From NCBI GenBank assembly GCA_937967805.1, contig CALBTC010000197.1, positions 1 to 6,762 of the forward strand: a DNA stretch of 6,762 nucleotides. The letters run 5' to 3'. This document shows positions 1-6,569 of this stretch, one piece after another. Made by a program: the position numbers and the translations under genes. The notes under the pieces are model-generated. The model ran no database searches and was not told the DNA's origin. It saw only the letters and a list, made by a program, of their open reading frames with translations. Source of the stretch: an uncultured Anaerolineaceae bacterium. GTDB lineage: Bacteria > Chloroflexota > Anaerolineae > Promineifilales > Promineifilaceae. How positions within the stretch are numbered: the stretch's first letter is position 1; each line of letters begins with the position of its first letter.

Positions 1-437
1 TGGACAGCATGATCGATGAAGTGAAAAGCGGCAAATCGGCCCTGGCCGGGCTGGATGAGCGACTCAGGGCGTTGGTGCGCGAGCATAACGCCTGGCAAAG
101 CATTGATGACGAAATTCGCCGGGTGAAAGCGGCCGTTTCTCAAAACAACCTCGAAGAGCTGGAGGACGCCTGGTACGACCTGGAACCAATGACCCAGGAG
201 CTGGTCGAAGCCAACCCCGACGCTGAGTGGGCCGTGAATTTGAGCAAGGTGATGGCCGCGTTGGAGCCGGCCATTGAGCAGCAGCTTAATTCCAAAGTGC
301 GCCGTCTTTTTATGCGTTACCATACCTACGTTGGCCATCGTTTCCGCGAAGTGGATCTGGAATTGCTCTCTTTGTGTACCGAACTCCAGCGCGTGGGCGA
401 GCAAATCGATCTATTGTTGAGGCAATTTAATAAATGA
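1..437 (+). CDS. C-terminal part of an all-helical protein of unknown function, coupled to the downstream STAND NTPase
   Basis: The frame is open to the left edge of the window (codons GAC AGC precede the first ATG at 9), and no Shine-Dalgarno is visible in the eight bases before that ATG, so this is most likely the 3' end of a longer gene. The visible 142+ residues are rich in Glu, Leu, Arg and Gln, contain no Cys apart from one near the C-terminus, and have no signal peptide or membrane segment. They read as several amphipathic helices. Tryptophans at about residues 29, 55 and 75 (counted from the ATG) and the C-terminal stretch RFREVDLELLSLC look like a folded helical domain rather than a simple coiled coil. 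The stop overlaps the next start (ATGA, 434-437), so the two products are probably made together and may interact. In related Chloroflexota-type operons such positions often hold CHAT-protease or other effector proteins, but no catalytic domain lies inside the window, so the function stays open. Confidence 0.8.
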   Translation, partial: DSMIDEVKSGKSALAGLDERLRALVREHNAWQSIDDEIRRVKAAVSQNNLEELEDAWYDLEPMTQELVEANPDAEWAVNLSKVMAALEPAIEQQLNSKVRRLFMRYHTYVGHRFREVDLELLSLCTELQRVGEQIDLLLRQFNK

Positions 438-3400
438 GCCATTCAGACACAACTTCCGAAGAATTTATTCCCTTTATGTCCTTCACCTCGCTGCGTGATG
501 CGCACCGCGCTTTGCTCAAGCAGCGACGCCGGGCCAGGGAGGCCACCGGTGAAGATGGTTTTTGGGCCGAGGTAACAGAGTTTTTACACCGGGGCGAAGC
601 GGCCGGCGCGTTTATTGACAACACGGACGATCGGGAAGCGGCACAAAGCTTGCTCGACTACTGGCACAACCAGTTGTTTCACGCCGGCAAAGAGACGCCG
701 GAAGCGATTCTGGATGATTTTGACGCCACCACCCAGCCAGAAATCCCCGATTCGCGCTGCCCCTACATCGGCCTGGAAGCGTTTGACGAAGATAACAAGC
801 ATTTATTTTATGGAAGAGACCAGCTCGTGCGCGAGCTGCTAGACCAGGTGTTGGTGAGCCGGTTGGTAACGGCCGTTGGTCCTTCCGGCAGCGGTAAATC
901 CTCGGTGGTACTGGCCGGCCTGCTGCCCCGTTTGGAAGATGGTGCCCTGCCCGGCAGCGAGGATTGGCATTATTACCCGACCATTGTGCCCGGCGCCGCG
1001 CCGCTGACCAGTCTGGCCCGCCTGCTGGAGCCGGATGATGTGGATACGGCCGTCTGGGTCACCGAAAATTACGACACCTTCCTCAAAAATTCAGACCATC
1101 TGGCCAAATTAATCAATGAAGATGTTGACGGTCCGGCCGTGCTTAGCATTGACCAGTTTGAAGAAACCTTCACCCTGTGCCACGATGACCAGGAACGGGA
1201 TGCCTTCATCGACAATTTGTTAGGACTGGCAAACTCCCGCGAAGCGCGTCACGTCGTCATCCTGACCATGCGCGTGGATTACGAGAGCTACCTCAACAAG
1301 GTCCCCATGTTCAAATCGCTGTACGAGCAGGGATTGGTGCGCGTCACCGCCATGAACGCCAGCGAACTGCATGATGCCATCGAGCAGCCGGCCGAAGCCA
1401 TCGGCCTCAAGTTTGAAGATGGCTTGATCGAAGCCCTGGTGCGCGAAATTGTGGGCGAACCGGCGGCGCTGCCCTTGCTGCAATTTGCCCTGCTGCAATT
1501 GTGGGACAATCGCGAACGCAACCGCATCACCTGGGACGCTTACCGTCGCCTGGGTGGGGTAATGGAAGCGCTGGATCACACGGCCGATTCCCTATACAAC
1601 GATCTGCTGCCGGAAGAACAAAATACGGTCCGGCGCATTTTGCTGCGCCTGGTGCGCCCCGGCACGGGCGTGGAATTTACCCGCAGCCGCGCAACCCGCC
1701 GCTCCCTCTACCAATCCGGCGAAGCCAATGACCGCATCGACCGCGTGCTGGAAAAGCTGGTTGATGCCCGCCTGCTGCGCCAAACCGATGGTCCAAATAG
1801 AGATAACGATCAGTTTGAAGTAGCCCATGAAGCGCTGGTGCGCAACTGGCCCCGGCTGGTGGAATGGCTGGAAGATGAGCGCGTCGTGCTGCGCCACCGC
1901 CTGCGCTTTACCGCTCAGGCAGAGGATTGGGACACGCGCAGCCGTGACCCCGGTGCCCTGCTGCGCGGCAAACAGCTACAAGAAGCGCTGCTCTTTGAAG
2001 AGTTGAATCCGCTGGAGCAGGAATATATTGATGCCAGTAAAGCATTGGAGCAGTCAGAAATTGAGGCCAAGCAGGCCCAGCAGAAGAAGGAATTGGAACA
2101 GGCACAAAAGCTGGCCGAAGAGCAGCGGCAGCGGGCCGAGGCAGAAGCCCAGGCAGCCCGCCGGGCGCGCAACTTTAACTATGCACTGATCGTAATTTTG
2201 CTGCTGGTGATTGCCGGTGCCGCCAGCCTGGTTTATTTGCAAGACGTGCAACAGGAGCGGGAGGAAGTGGCCCAGGAGGCAACCCGAGCCAGTGTCGAAG
2301 CGCGGGAAACGGCCGTTTACGCCGATGCCCTGGCGTTGGAAAGCACCACCGATGCCCTGGAAGCCGCTACCGTGCAGGCAATGGCCACCTCAGACAATGC
2401 CCTGGCGACCTCAGAAGTAGCCGCCAACCAAACCCTGGTGGCGGAACGGGCAGAAGTTGAAGGCCAGGCAGAAGCGACCGCCCAGGCAGCCACAGCCACC
2501 GCGGATTTGGCTACGGCAGCAGCTCAGGCGACTCAGACTCAGATTGCCAGAGAAGCCGTCAACAATACGCCGGAAGTCACGGTACCCAACCAGCCAACCG
2601 CTACGCCGGATCCGGCACAGCTGGCCATTGAGGCTCGACTTAACCAACGTTCTCGTGAGCAGGACAACATGCCGATGCTTTTCATCACTGGCGGCACCTT
2701 CCAAATGGGTGTTGAAGAGGCACCAGATGACGCAGACAACAGCCCGGCGCACCTGGTGACGGTCGATAGTTTTTATCTGGATCAATTTGAAGTGTCGGTG
2801 CAGCAATATGCCGATTTCTTGAACCGGCGGCAGGTTGGAAACAAGTGTAACGGCGTTGATTGTGCCATCACCGGGAAGTTTACCGTAGTTACCAATTTAA
2901 TTGAGAATCTAGGTACCTTTGAAGCCGATCCCGGTACGAAACGCTATCCTGCTACCTGGATAACCTGGGAGGGTGCAGCAGCTTACTGTGAGGCTGTTGG
3001 TGCCCGGCTGCCAACGGAGGCAGAATGGGAATATGCGGCTCGGGGGACAGACGGCCGTATCTATCCATGGGGTGATACCGCGCCGGTGCTGCATGAAACG
3101 GCCGTCTTCAACAACAATCCGGCACAATCCCTCTTCAACTTCTTTCCACGTGCGTTTGTCCCAGTCGATAGCATGCCAGACGGAGCCAGCCCCTTCGGCG
3201 TTTTTGGCATGGCCGGCGGCGCCGCCGAATGGGTGCAAGATTGGTACGATCCCGACTTTTACACAGAGCCATTGCCCGCCATTGGCTACAATGACGAGCC
3301 CAGCGGTCTGAAAGTGCTGCGCGGCGGTTCCTGGGTTGATCCGGCCAGCGACATCACCACCACGATCCGCCTGGCCCTGCCGCCCAACGACAGCAACCGG

Positions 3401-3463
3401 AACGACCTGGAAAACTCCCACTGGGGTGCCGGCTTCCGCTGCGCCCGCGACGCCAACCCTTAA
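434..3463 (+). CDS. Membrane-anchored nSTAND NTPase with C-terminal FGE-sulfatase (SUMF1-like) domain
   Basis: This is a 1009-residue multidomain protein. Residues ~10-85 form a small charged helical module (ending LLDYWHNQLF). Residues ~109-480 are the STAND NTPase: CPYIGLEAF entry and GRDQLV, Walker A GPSGSGKSS (149-157, K155), Walker B AVLSIDQFEE (235-244, D240), the sensor-like VVILTMRVDY (274-283), and a winged-helix-like end with FEVAHEALVRNWPRLVEWLE (461-480). Residues ~534-580 form a Glu/Gln/Ala coiled coil ending in a basic patch, and ~582-602 one transmembrane helix. Residues ~603-735 are an Ala/Thr/Glu-rich stalk. Residues ~746-1006 are an FGE-sulfatase fold (GGTFQMG 753-759, RLPTEAEWEYAARG 858-871, YPWGD 877-881, RGGSW 963-967, GFRC 1000-1003). 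The positive-inside rule puts the NTPase in the cytoplasm and the FGE domain outside. The usual catalytic Cys pair after RGGSW is absent, so it is more likely a binding or sensing domain. STAND proteins are signal-triggered oligomerising switches, and a role in conflict or regulated cell death is inferred. The start has GAGG at 419-422, 11 nt upstream, and overlaps the previous stop. Confidence 0.93.
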   Translation: MSHSDTTSEEFIPFMSFTSLRDAHRALLKQRRRAREATGEDGFWAEVTEFLHRGEAAGAFIDNTDDREAAQSLLDYWHNQLFHAGKETPEAILDDFDATTQPEIPDSRCPYIGLEAFDEDNKHLFYGRDQLVRELLDQVLVSRLVTAVGPSGSGKSSVVLAGLLPRLEDGALPGSEDWHYYPTIVPGAAPLTSLARLLEPDDVDTAVWVTENYDTFLKNSDHLAKLINEDVDGPAVLSIDQFEETFTLCHDDQERDAFIDNLLGLANSREARHVVILTMRVDYESYLNKVPMFKSLYEQGLVRVTAMNASELHDAIEQPAEAIGLKFEDGLIEALVREIVGEPAALPLLQFALLQLWDNRERNRITWDAYRRLGGVMEALDHTADSLYNDLLPEEQNTVRRILLRLVRPGTGVEFTRSRATRRSLYQSGEANDRIDRVLEKLVDARLLRQTDGPNRDNDQFEVAHEALVRNWPRLVEWLEDERVVLRHRLRFTAQAEDWDTRSRDPGALLRGKQLQEALLFEELNPLEQEYIDASKALEQSEIEAKQAQQKKELEQAQKLAEEQRQRAEAEAQAARRARNFNYALIVILLLVIAGAASLVYLQDVQQEREEVAQEATRASVEARETAVYADALALESTTDALEAATVQAMATSDNALATSEVAANQTLVAERAEVEGQAEATAQAATATADLATAAAQATQTQIAREAVNNTPEVTVPNQPTATPDPAQLAIEARLNQRSREQDNMPMLFITGGTFQMGVEEAPDDADNSPAHLVTVDSFYLDQFEVSVQQYADFLNRRQVGNKCNGVDCAITGKFTVVTNLIENLGTFEADPGTKRYPATWITWEGAAAYCEAVGARLPTEAEWEYAARGTDGRIYPWGDTAPVLHETAVFNNNPAQSLFNFFPRAFVPVDSMPDGASPFGVFGMAGGAAEWVQDWYDPDFYTEPLPAIGYNDEPSGLKVLRGGSWVDPASDITTTIRLALPPNDSNRNDLENSHWGAGFRCARDANP

Positions 3464-3466
3464 AAT

Positions 3467-3568
3467 TGTCATGCTGAACGAAGTGAAGCATCCCTACGGA
3501 GTTTATCCTTAGCGGGCCCGGCTTGCATAGGATGATCTTCAAAGAGATTCTTCGCTGCGCTAATGACA
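3467..3568. repeat. Imperfect terminal-inverted-repeat element (MITE/REP-like) in the convergent intergenic gap
   Basis: The element begins TGTCATGCTGAACGAAG at 3467 and ends CTTCGCTGCGCTAATGACA at 3568. The outer six bases, TGTCAT/ATGACA, are perfectly inverted, and inner blocks GAAGcATC (3485-3492) and GATtCTTC (3546-3553) also pair, with a length difference of about three bases between arms of 26 and 23 nt. It starts three bases after the stop of the STAND gene and ends eight bases before the stop of typA, filling almost the whole gap between two convergent genes. It contains no open reading frame of note. Elements of this look (TGTCATGCTGA... / ...ATGACA) are, to my recollection, scattered through many environmental bacterial genomes. 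That makes a non-autonomous mobile repeat likely, and its folded RNA may also help end transcription from both sides. No flanking target-site duplication is clear. Confidence 0.65.
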
Positions 3569-3576
3569 TGCGAGGG

Positions 3577-5412
3577 TTACGTGTTCTTCTTGTCCCGCTT
3601 AATCTCCCGCTGGCGAATCTCGTGGCGCAGTTCCTTCTTGCGAATGCGCAGCGACGTGGGCGTTACCTCCAGCAGTTCATCCTTGCCCAGGTACTCAATC
3701 GACTCGTCTAATGACATGATGCGCGGTGTGTGCAGCGCTTCCACAATGGCCGTCGGTCCGGTGCGTACGGCGCTCAGCACCTTCGTTTTGCACACGTTGA
3801 TGACCAGCTCCTCATTGCGAATGTGCTGGCCTACCACCTGCCCACTGTAGACGTCCTCGGCAGGCATTACAAAAAATGTGCCGCGCTGCTGAAGCTGGTG
3901 CAGGGCGTAGGCGCTCACCGGCCCGGATTCCATCGCCACCAATGAGCCAAACTCCTGCGTTTCAATCTCTCCCTTGACGGGTTCATAGTCGTGAAACAAG
4001 GTGTGGTAAATGCCCGTGCCGCGGGTGGCGGTGAGGAACGGCTGGCGGAAGCCCAAAATGCCCCGCGTCGGCACCAGGTATTCAGCATAGACGGTGCCGT
4101 CTTCGCCATAATGGATGTTTTGCATGAGGCCACGCCGCCGTCCCAGCATCTCGCTGACCGCGCCCAGGTAGTCATTGTGCACTTCTACAAATAGCCTTTC
4201 AATAGGCTCGGTAGGCCCATTCTCGCTTTCTTTAAAGATCACCTCTGGCCGGCTGATGGCAAACTCGTACCCTTCGCGCCGCATCGTTTCGATGAGAATA
4301 GCCAGATGCAGTTCCCCCCGTCCGGAAACGATAAATTCGCCGGCCTTGTCCGTTTCCTCTACGCGCATGGCGACGTTGCTTTCCAGTTCACGCAGCAGCC
4401 GCTCGCGAATCTGGCGGCTGGTGACGTATTTGCCTTCTTTGCCGGCAAACGGGCTGTCGTTCACCTGGAAGGTCATGCGCACGGTCGGTTCTTCCACCTT
4501 GATGGGCGGCAGCGGGCGCGGGTCGTCGGGGTCGGCCAGGGTGTCGCCAATGCCTACGTCGGCAATGCCGGCTACGGCCACGATGTCGCCGGCCTGCACC
4601 TGGCTTTGCTCTACCCGCTGCAAATCGCGGAAGGTGTACAGCTTGGTGATTTTGCCGGGCTCCATTTCGCCGTTGGCCTTAATGTGCATGATCGATTGGC
4701 CATCTTTGAGCGTACCGCTGGTGAGGCGACCCACGGCGATTTTGCCCACGTAGCTGCTGTATTCCAGGGTGGTGACCAACATTTGCGTCGGGCCATCGGG
4801 ATCGATCATTGGGGCAGGCAAGTAGTTGATGATGGTGTCGAATAACGGCCGTAAATCCCCCTCCAATTCATCCGGATCATCACCAGCCTTCCCTTCCAGC
4901 GCTTTGGTGTAAATCACCGGGAAATCGGCCTGCTCCTCGCTGGCCCCCAGGTCGATGAACAAATCAAACGTGGCGTTGACCACAAAGTCCGGCCGGGCGG
5001 CCGGCCGGTCGATCTTGTTGACCACCACGATCACCTTGACCCCTTTTTCCAGCGCCTGGCGCAGCACAAAGCGGGTTTGCGGCATGGGGCCTTCTACGGC
5101 ATCCACCAGCAGCAGCGCCCCATCCACCATGTTGACCACCCGCTCCACCTCGCCGCCAAAGTCGGCGTGGCCGGGTGTGTCAACAATGTTGATGGTGGTG
5201 CCGTCGTATACAATGCTGGTATTCTTGGCCAGGATGGTGATGCCGCGTTCGCGCTCCAACACGTTCGAGTCAAGAACGCGCTCGGTCATTTCCTGGTTGG
5301 CGCGGAAAACATTCGTTTGGCGCAACATGCCGTCCACCAGCGTGGTCTTGCCGTGATCCACGTGGGCAATAATAGCGATGTTACGAATATCGTTACGAGG
5401 TTGTAAAGCCAT
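3577..5412 (-). CDS. typA: Translational GTPase TypA/BipA
   Basis: This ribosome-associated GTPase of the EF-G/LepA superfamily binds the ribosome in the cytoplasm and is known in other bacteria to support 50S assembly and growth under cold or stress. With the ATG at 5412 the product is 611 residues, close to the 607 of E. coli BipA. G1 is AHVDHGKTT (16-24), G2 region RERGITI (54-60), G3 DTPGH (78-82) and G4 NKID (132-135). The G5 position reads YTKALEG (168-174) where SA is more usual, a small variation. After the G domain come the EF-Tu-like barrel (~200-300), the domain III/V-like region with [19 protein letters not shown], and the BipA-specific C-terminus ending in a basic tail. The frame is open back to a GTG at 5526, but residues encoded there are not conserved TypA sequence and run through a terminator-like hairpin, so [11 protein letters not shown] is taken as the start. 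Its Shine-Dalgarno is weak (GAAGGA about 15 nt upstream). The gene is convergent with the STAND gene and divergent from araC. Confidence 0.97.
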   Translation of the reverse strand: MALQPRNDIRNIAIIAHVDHGKTTLVDGMLRQTNVFRANQEMTERVLDSNVLERERGITILAKNTSIVYDGTTINIVDTPGHADFGGEVERVVNMVDGALLLVDAVEGPMPQTRFVLRQALEKGVKVIVVVNKIDRPAARPDFVVNATFDLFIDLGASEEQADFPVIYTKALEGKAGDDPDELEGDLRPLFDTIINYLPAPMIDPDGPTQMLVTTLEYSSYVGKIAVGRLTSGTLKDGQSIMHIKANGEMEPGKITKLYTFRDLQRVEQSQVQAGDIVAVAGIADVGIGDTLADPDDPRPLPPIKVEEPTVRMTFQVNDSPFAGKEGKYVTSRQIRERLLRELESNVAMRVEETDKAGEFIVSGRGELHLAILIETMRREGYEFAISRPEVIFKESENGPTEPIERLFVEVHNDYLGAVSEMLGRRRGLMQNIHYGEDGTVYAEYLVPTRGILGFRQPFLTATRGTGIYHTLFHDYEPVKGEIETQEFGSLVAMESGPVSAYALHQLQQRGTFFVMPAEDVYSGQVVGQHIRNEELVINVCKTKVLSAVRTGPTAIVEALHTPRIMSLDESIEYLGKDELLEVTPTSLRIRKKELRHEIRQREIKRDKKNT

Positions 5413-5436
5413 AAACTTTGTTCTTAATCCTTCACG

Positions 5437-5464
5437 AAAAAGCCCGGCCAAAAAATGGTCGGGC
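5437..5464 (-). terminator. Terminator-like hairpin in the typA 5' leader (possible attenuator)
   Basis: Read on the - strand, GCCCGACC (5464-5457) is followed by a seven-base loop ATTTTTT and then GGCCGGGC (5449-5442), an eight-base-pair stem with one A-C mismatch, directly followed by TTTTT (5441-5437). This is the layout of a rho-independent terminator for leftward transcription. No gene end lies upstream on that strand. It sits between the likely typA promoter and the typA ATG (25 nt before the start), so it is either an attenuator controlling typA read-through or a guard against leftward transcription entering from outside. On the + strand the stem has a G-U pair but no following T-run. 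Confidence 0.5.
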
Positions 5465-5488
5465 AGAATAGTTGATTCAATTGTGTGG

Positions 5489-5517
5489 ATTGTATGCCAG
5501 GAGTGAGTGAGAAGCAA
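5489..5517 (-). promoter_or_regulatory. Probable sigma-70-type promoter of typA
   Basis: On the - strand, TTGCTT (5517-5512) and TACAAT (5494-5489) are separated by exactly 17 bases. The -10 matches the consensus at five of six positions, the -35 at three of six. The expected start of transcription near 5482 gives a leader of about 70 nt that contains the terminator-like hairpin and the weak Shine-Dalgarno of typA. It is predicted from consensus and spacing only. Confidence 0.4.
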
Positions 5518-5526
5518 AAAAAGCAC

Positions 5527-5610
5527 ATCACGAATTAGACAAATGTACGAATGAAACGAATATTTTTATAGAGGCATTCGTGATATTCGTCTATTCGTGC
5601 CATTCGTGAT
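5527..5610. repeat. 84 bp palindromic array of eight ACGAAT/ATTCGT units between typA and araC
   Basis: Two 35-nt arms (5527-5561 and 5576-5610) are inverted copies of one another around a 14-nt centre, agreeing at about 26 of 35 positions, with perfect nine-base ends ATCACGAAT / ATTCGTGAT. Each arm is itself four units with lengths 9, 9, 8 and 9. The left arm has ACGAAT at 5530, a degenerate ACAAAT at 5539, then ACGAAT at 5547 and 5556. The right arm has ATTCGT at 5576, 5585, 5593 and 5602. The unit ATTCGTGAT occurs twice exactly (5576-5584, 5602-5610). There is no reading frame of its own. It could be a non-autonomous mobile palindrome or a cluster of binding sites in the divergent control region. 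It is AT-richer than its surroundings. Confidence 0.7.
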
Positions 5611-5616
5611 TTCCTT

Positions 5617-5646
5617 TTGCGCGTTGTTGGGTGGGCGGTTTACACT
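5617..5646 (+). promoter_or_regulatory. Weak candidate promoter for the AraC-family gene
   Basis: TTGCGC (5617-5622) and TACACT (5641-5646) lie 18 bases apart just before the ATG at 5653. If this is used, transcription would begin at or next to the ATG, giving a leaderless message. That would fit the absence of a Shine-Dalgarno before the gene. The -35 match is poor, so this is tentative. Confidence 0.25.
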
Positions 5647-5652
5647 TGCCTT

Positions 5653-6519
5653 ATGCCGATCTTAACAACAACCACCTTTGGCGGACTGCGACCAGCCGGG
5701 GCATGTTCGCCGCTGAACGGGATGTGGCTGGGGCGGGTGACACGGCCGTTTCGCCTCCCCCATCTAGGCCATATCTTTCTCGTTTTTCCGGGAGAAACGG
5801 CTGTCTCCTGCAACCAGATCACGCTGAACCCCAATCAATATACTTTGCTGACCAATCCCGATGAGCCGGTGATCCTGACGGGAACGGCCGTGCCGCAAGG
5901 CCAAACGCTCGTCCTGCTGCTCAGCCCCGGCTTCATTCTCGACATGGCCGACTTCCTCAACATCCCGCCCGGCCTCAACCAGCTTTTACACAACGTGCCG
6001 CTACCCCAGGGAGATGACCTTTCTTTTTTGCTGGCCGAACTGGCTAAAGCGTGCCCGCCTCCTGGTGAGGTCGAACTGGCTGAAGAACTGATGCTGGACG
6101 TGGTGGGCGAGGTGCTGCGGCTGCTGCGTCTGCGGCAGCAAGCGGTAGACGCCCTGGCCCAGCGCAAGCAAAGCACGGCAAACGATCTGCTGCCCCGGCT
6201 GCTGCAAGCGCGCCAACTGGTGGAAGCCCGCTTTTTAGACGATCTCAGGGTGGCCGATGTGGCCACGGCCGTTTCGCTTTCCGAGTTTCATTTTGCCCGC
6301 TTGTTCAAAGCTGCTTTTGGCGAGAGCCTGTACCAGTTTGTCAAGCGGCTGCGCCTGGACGAAGCGCGCTATCGCCTGCTGGCCGACGAGGTGTCGGTGA
6401 CGGAGCTCGGTTTGCAGGTAGGCTACACCAGCCTGAGCTCGTTTATCCACGCTTTCCGGCGGCGCTTTGGCCTCTCTCCGGCGCAGTACCGTGACCAGTT
6501 ACAAAACGAGCAGGAATGA
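5653..6519 (+). CDS. AraC/XylS-family transcriptional regulator
   Basis: This 288-residue DNA-binding regulator counts from the ATG at 5653. The frame also allows a TTG at 5617 that would add twelve residues, but neither start has a clear Shine-Dalgarno, and the extra residues look like translated promoter. Residues ~1-125 are a beta-rich, Pro- and Leu-containing region typical of a cupin-like ligand-sensing domain (no ligand residues assigned), followed by a helical linker (~126-185). The C-terminal ~100 residues are the AraC double helix-turn-helix: first HTH ~199-219 (VADVATAVSLSEFHFARLFK), second HTH ~247-271, and the family signature GYTSLSSFIHAFRRRFGLSPAQYR at 257-280. The family normally binds DNA as dimers at direct repeats. 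Its target is unknown. Nearest candidates are its own upstream region and the promoter and leader of the gene that follows on the same strand. It is divergent from typA, with no sign of a functional link to it. Confidence 0.93.
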   Translation: MPILTTTTFGGLRPAGACSPLNGMWLGRVTRPFRLPHLGHIFLVFPGETAVSCNQITLNPNQYTLLTNPDEPVILTGTAVPQGQTLVLLLSPGFILDMADFLNIPPGLNQLLHNVPLPQGDDLSFLLAELAKACPPPGEVELAEELMLDVVGEVLRLLRLRQQAVDALAQRKQSTANDLLPRLLQARQLVEARFLDDLRVADVATAVSLSEFHFARLFKAAFGESLYQFVKRLRLDEARYRLLADEVSVTELGLQVGYTSLSSFIHAFRRRFGLSPAQYRDQLQNEQE

Positions 6520-6545
6520 ACAAGCGGGGTGGGGAACGGCCGTTT

Positions 6546-6551
6546 TATAAT
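6546..6551 (+). promoter_or_regulatory. -10 box (TATAAT) of the downstream gene
   Basis: This is a perfect TATAAT 26 bases after the AraC stop codon. No convincing -35 lies 16-18 bases upstream (the stretch there is G-rich), which fits an activator-dependent promoter or another sigma contact. One exact ACGGCCGT (6536-6543) lies two bases upstream of the box, inside the would-be spacer. The start of transcription is expected near 6558, giving a leader of about 100 nt before the ATG at 6660. Confidence 0.5.
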
Positions 6552-6569
6552 GCAATTAACTTATAGCAA

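Larger units (their letters stand above)
869..6543. repeat. Dispersed iterated palindrome ACGGCCGT (10 exact copies)
   Basis: Exact copies start at 869, 1046, 2309, 3051, 3098, 4845, 5742, 5884, 6265 and 6536. Some extend to longer palindromes: AACGGCCGTT at 868-877 and 6535-6544, AAACGGCCGTTT at 2307-2318. One-mismatch relatives occur at 129-136 (GCGGCCGT) and 1580-1587 (ACGGCCGA). In coding DNA the site is read as Thr-Ala-Val at 869, 1046, 2309, 3098, 5884 and 6265, as part of Asp-Gly-Arg at 3051, and as Arg-Pro at 4845 (- strand gene) and 5742. One copy is non-coding, so selection acts on DNA rather than protein. Its function is unknown. Confidence 0.8.

Noticed and set aside
2669..3460. 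Active formylglycine-generating enzyme (sulfatase maturation)
   Set aside because: The catalytic cysteine pair is missing, there is no sulfatase gene nearby, and the domain is fused to a STAND switch.
2909..3472. 187-codon open frame on the - strand opposite the FGE domain
   Set aside because: It lies entirely over the strongly supported FGE-sulfatase coding region, has no recognisable domain, and is the kind of antisense frame expected in GC-rich coding DNA.
3464..3576. tRNA or small RNA gene in the convergent gap
   Set aside because: No cloverleaf or acceptor-stem pattern was seen. The gap is explained by the inverted-repeat element.
4175..4845. 192- and 179-codon + strand frames opposite typA
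   Set aside because: Both are antisense shadows of the conserved TypA coding sequence, with low-complexity Ser/Arg- or His-rich translations and no ribosome site of note.
5413..5526. Extended GTG start of typA adding 38 residues
   Set aside because: The extra residues do not resemble TypA N-termini and would be encoded across the promoter candidate and the terminator-like hairpin. The ATG at 5412 gives the usual family length.
5527..5610. CRISPR array from the repeated ATTCGT units
   Set aside because: Units are 8-9 bp with no spacers and are arranged as an inverted palindrome, unlike CRISPR repeats.
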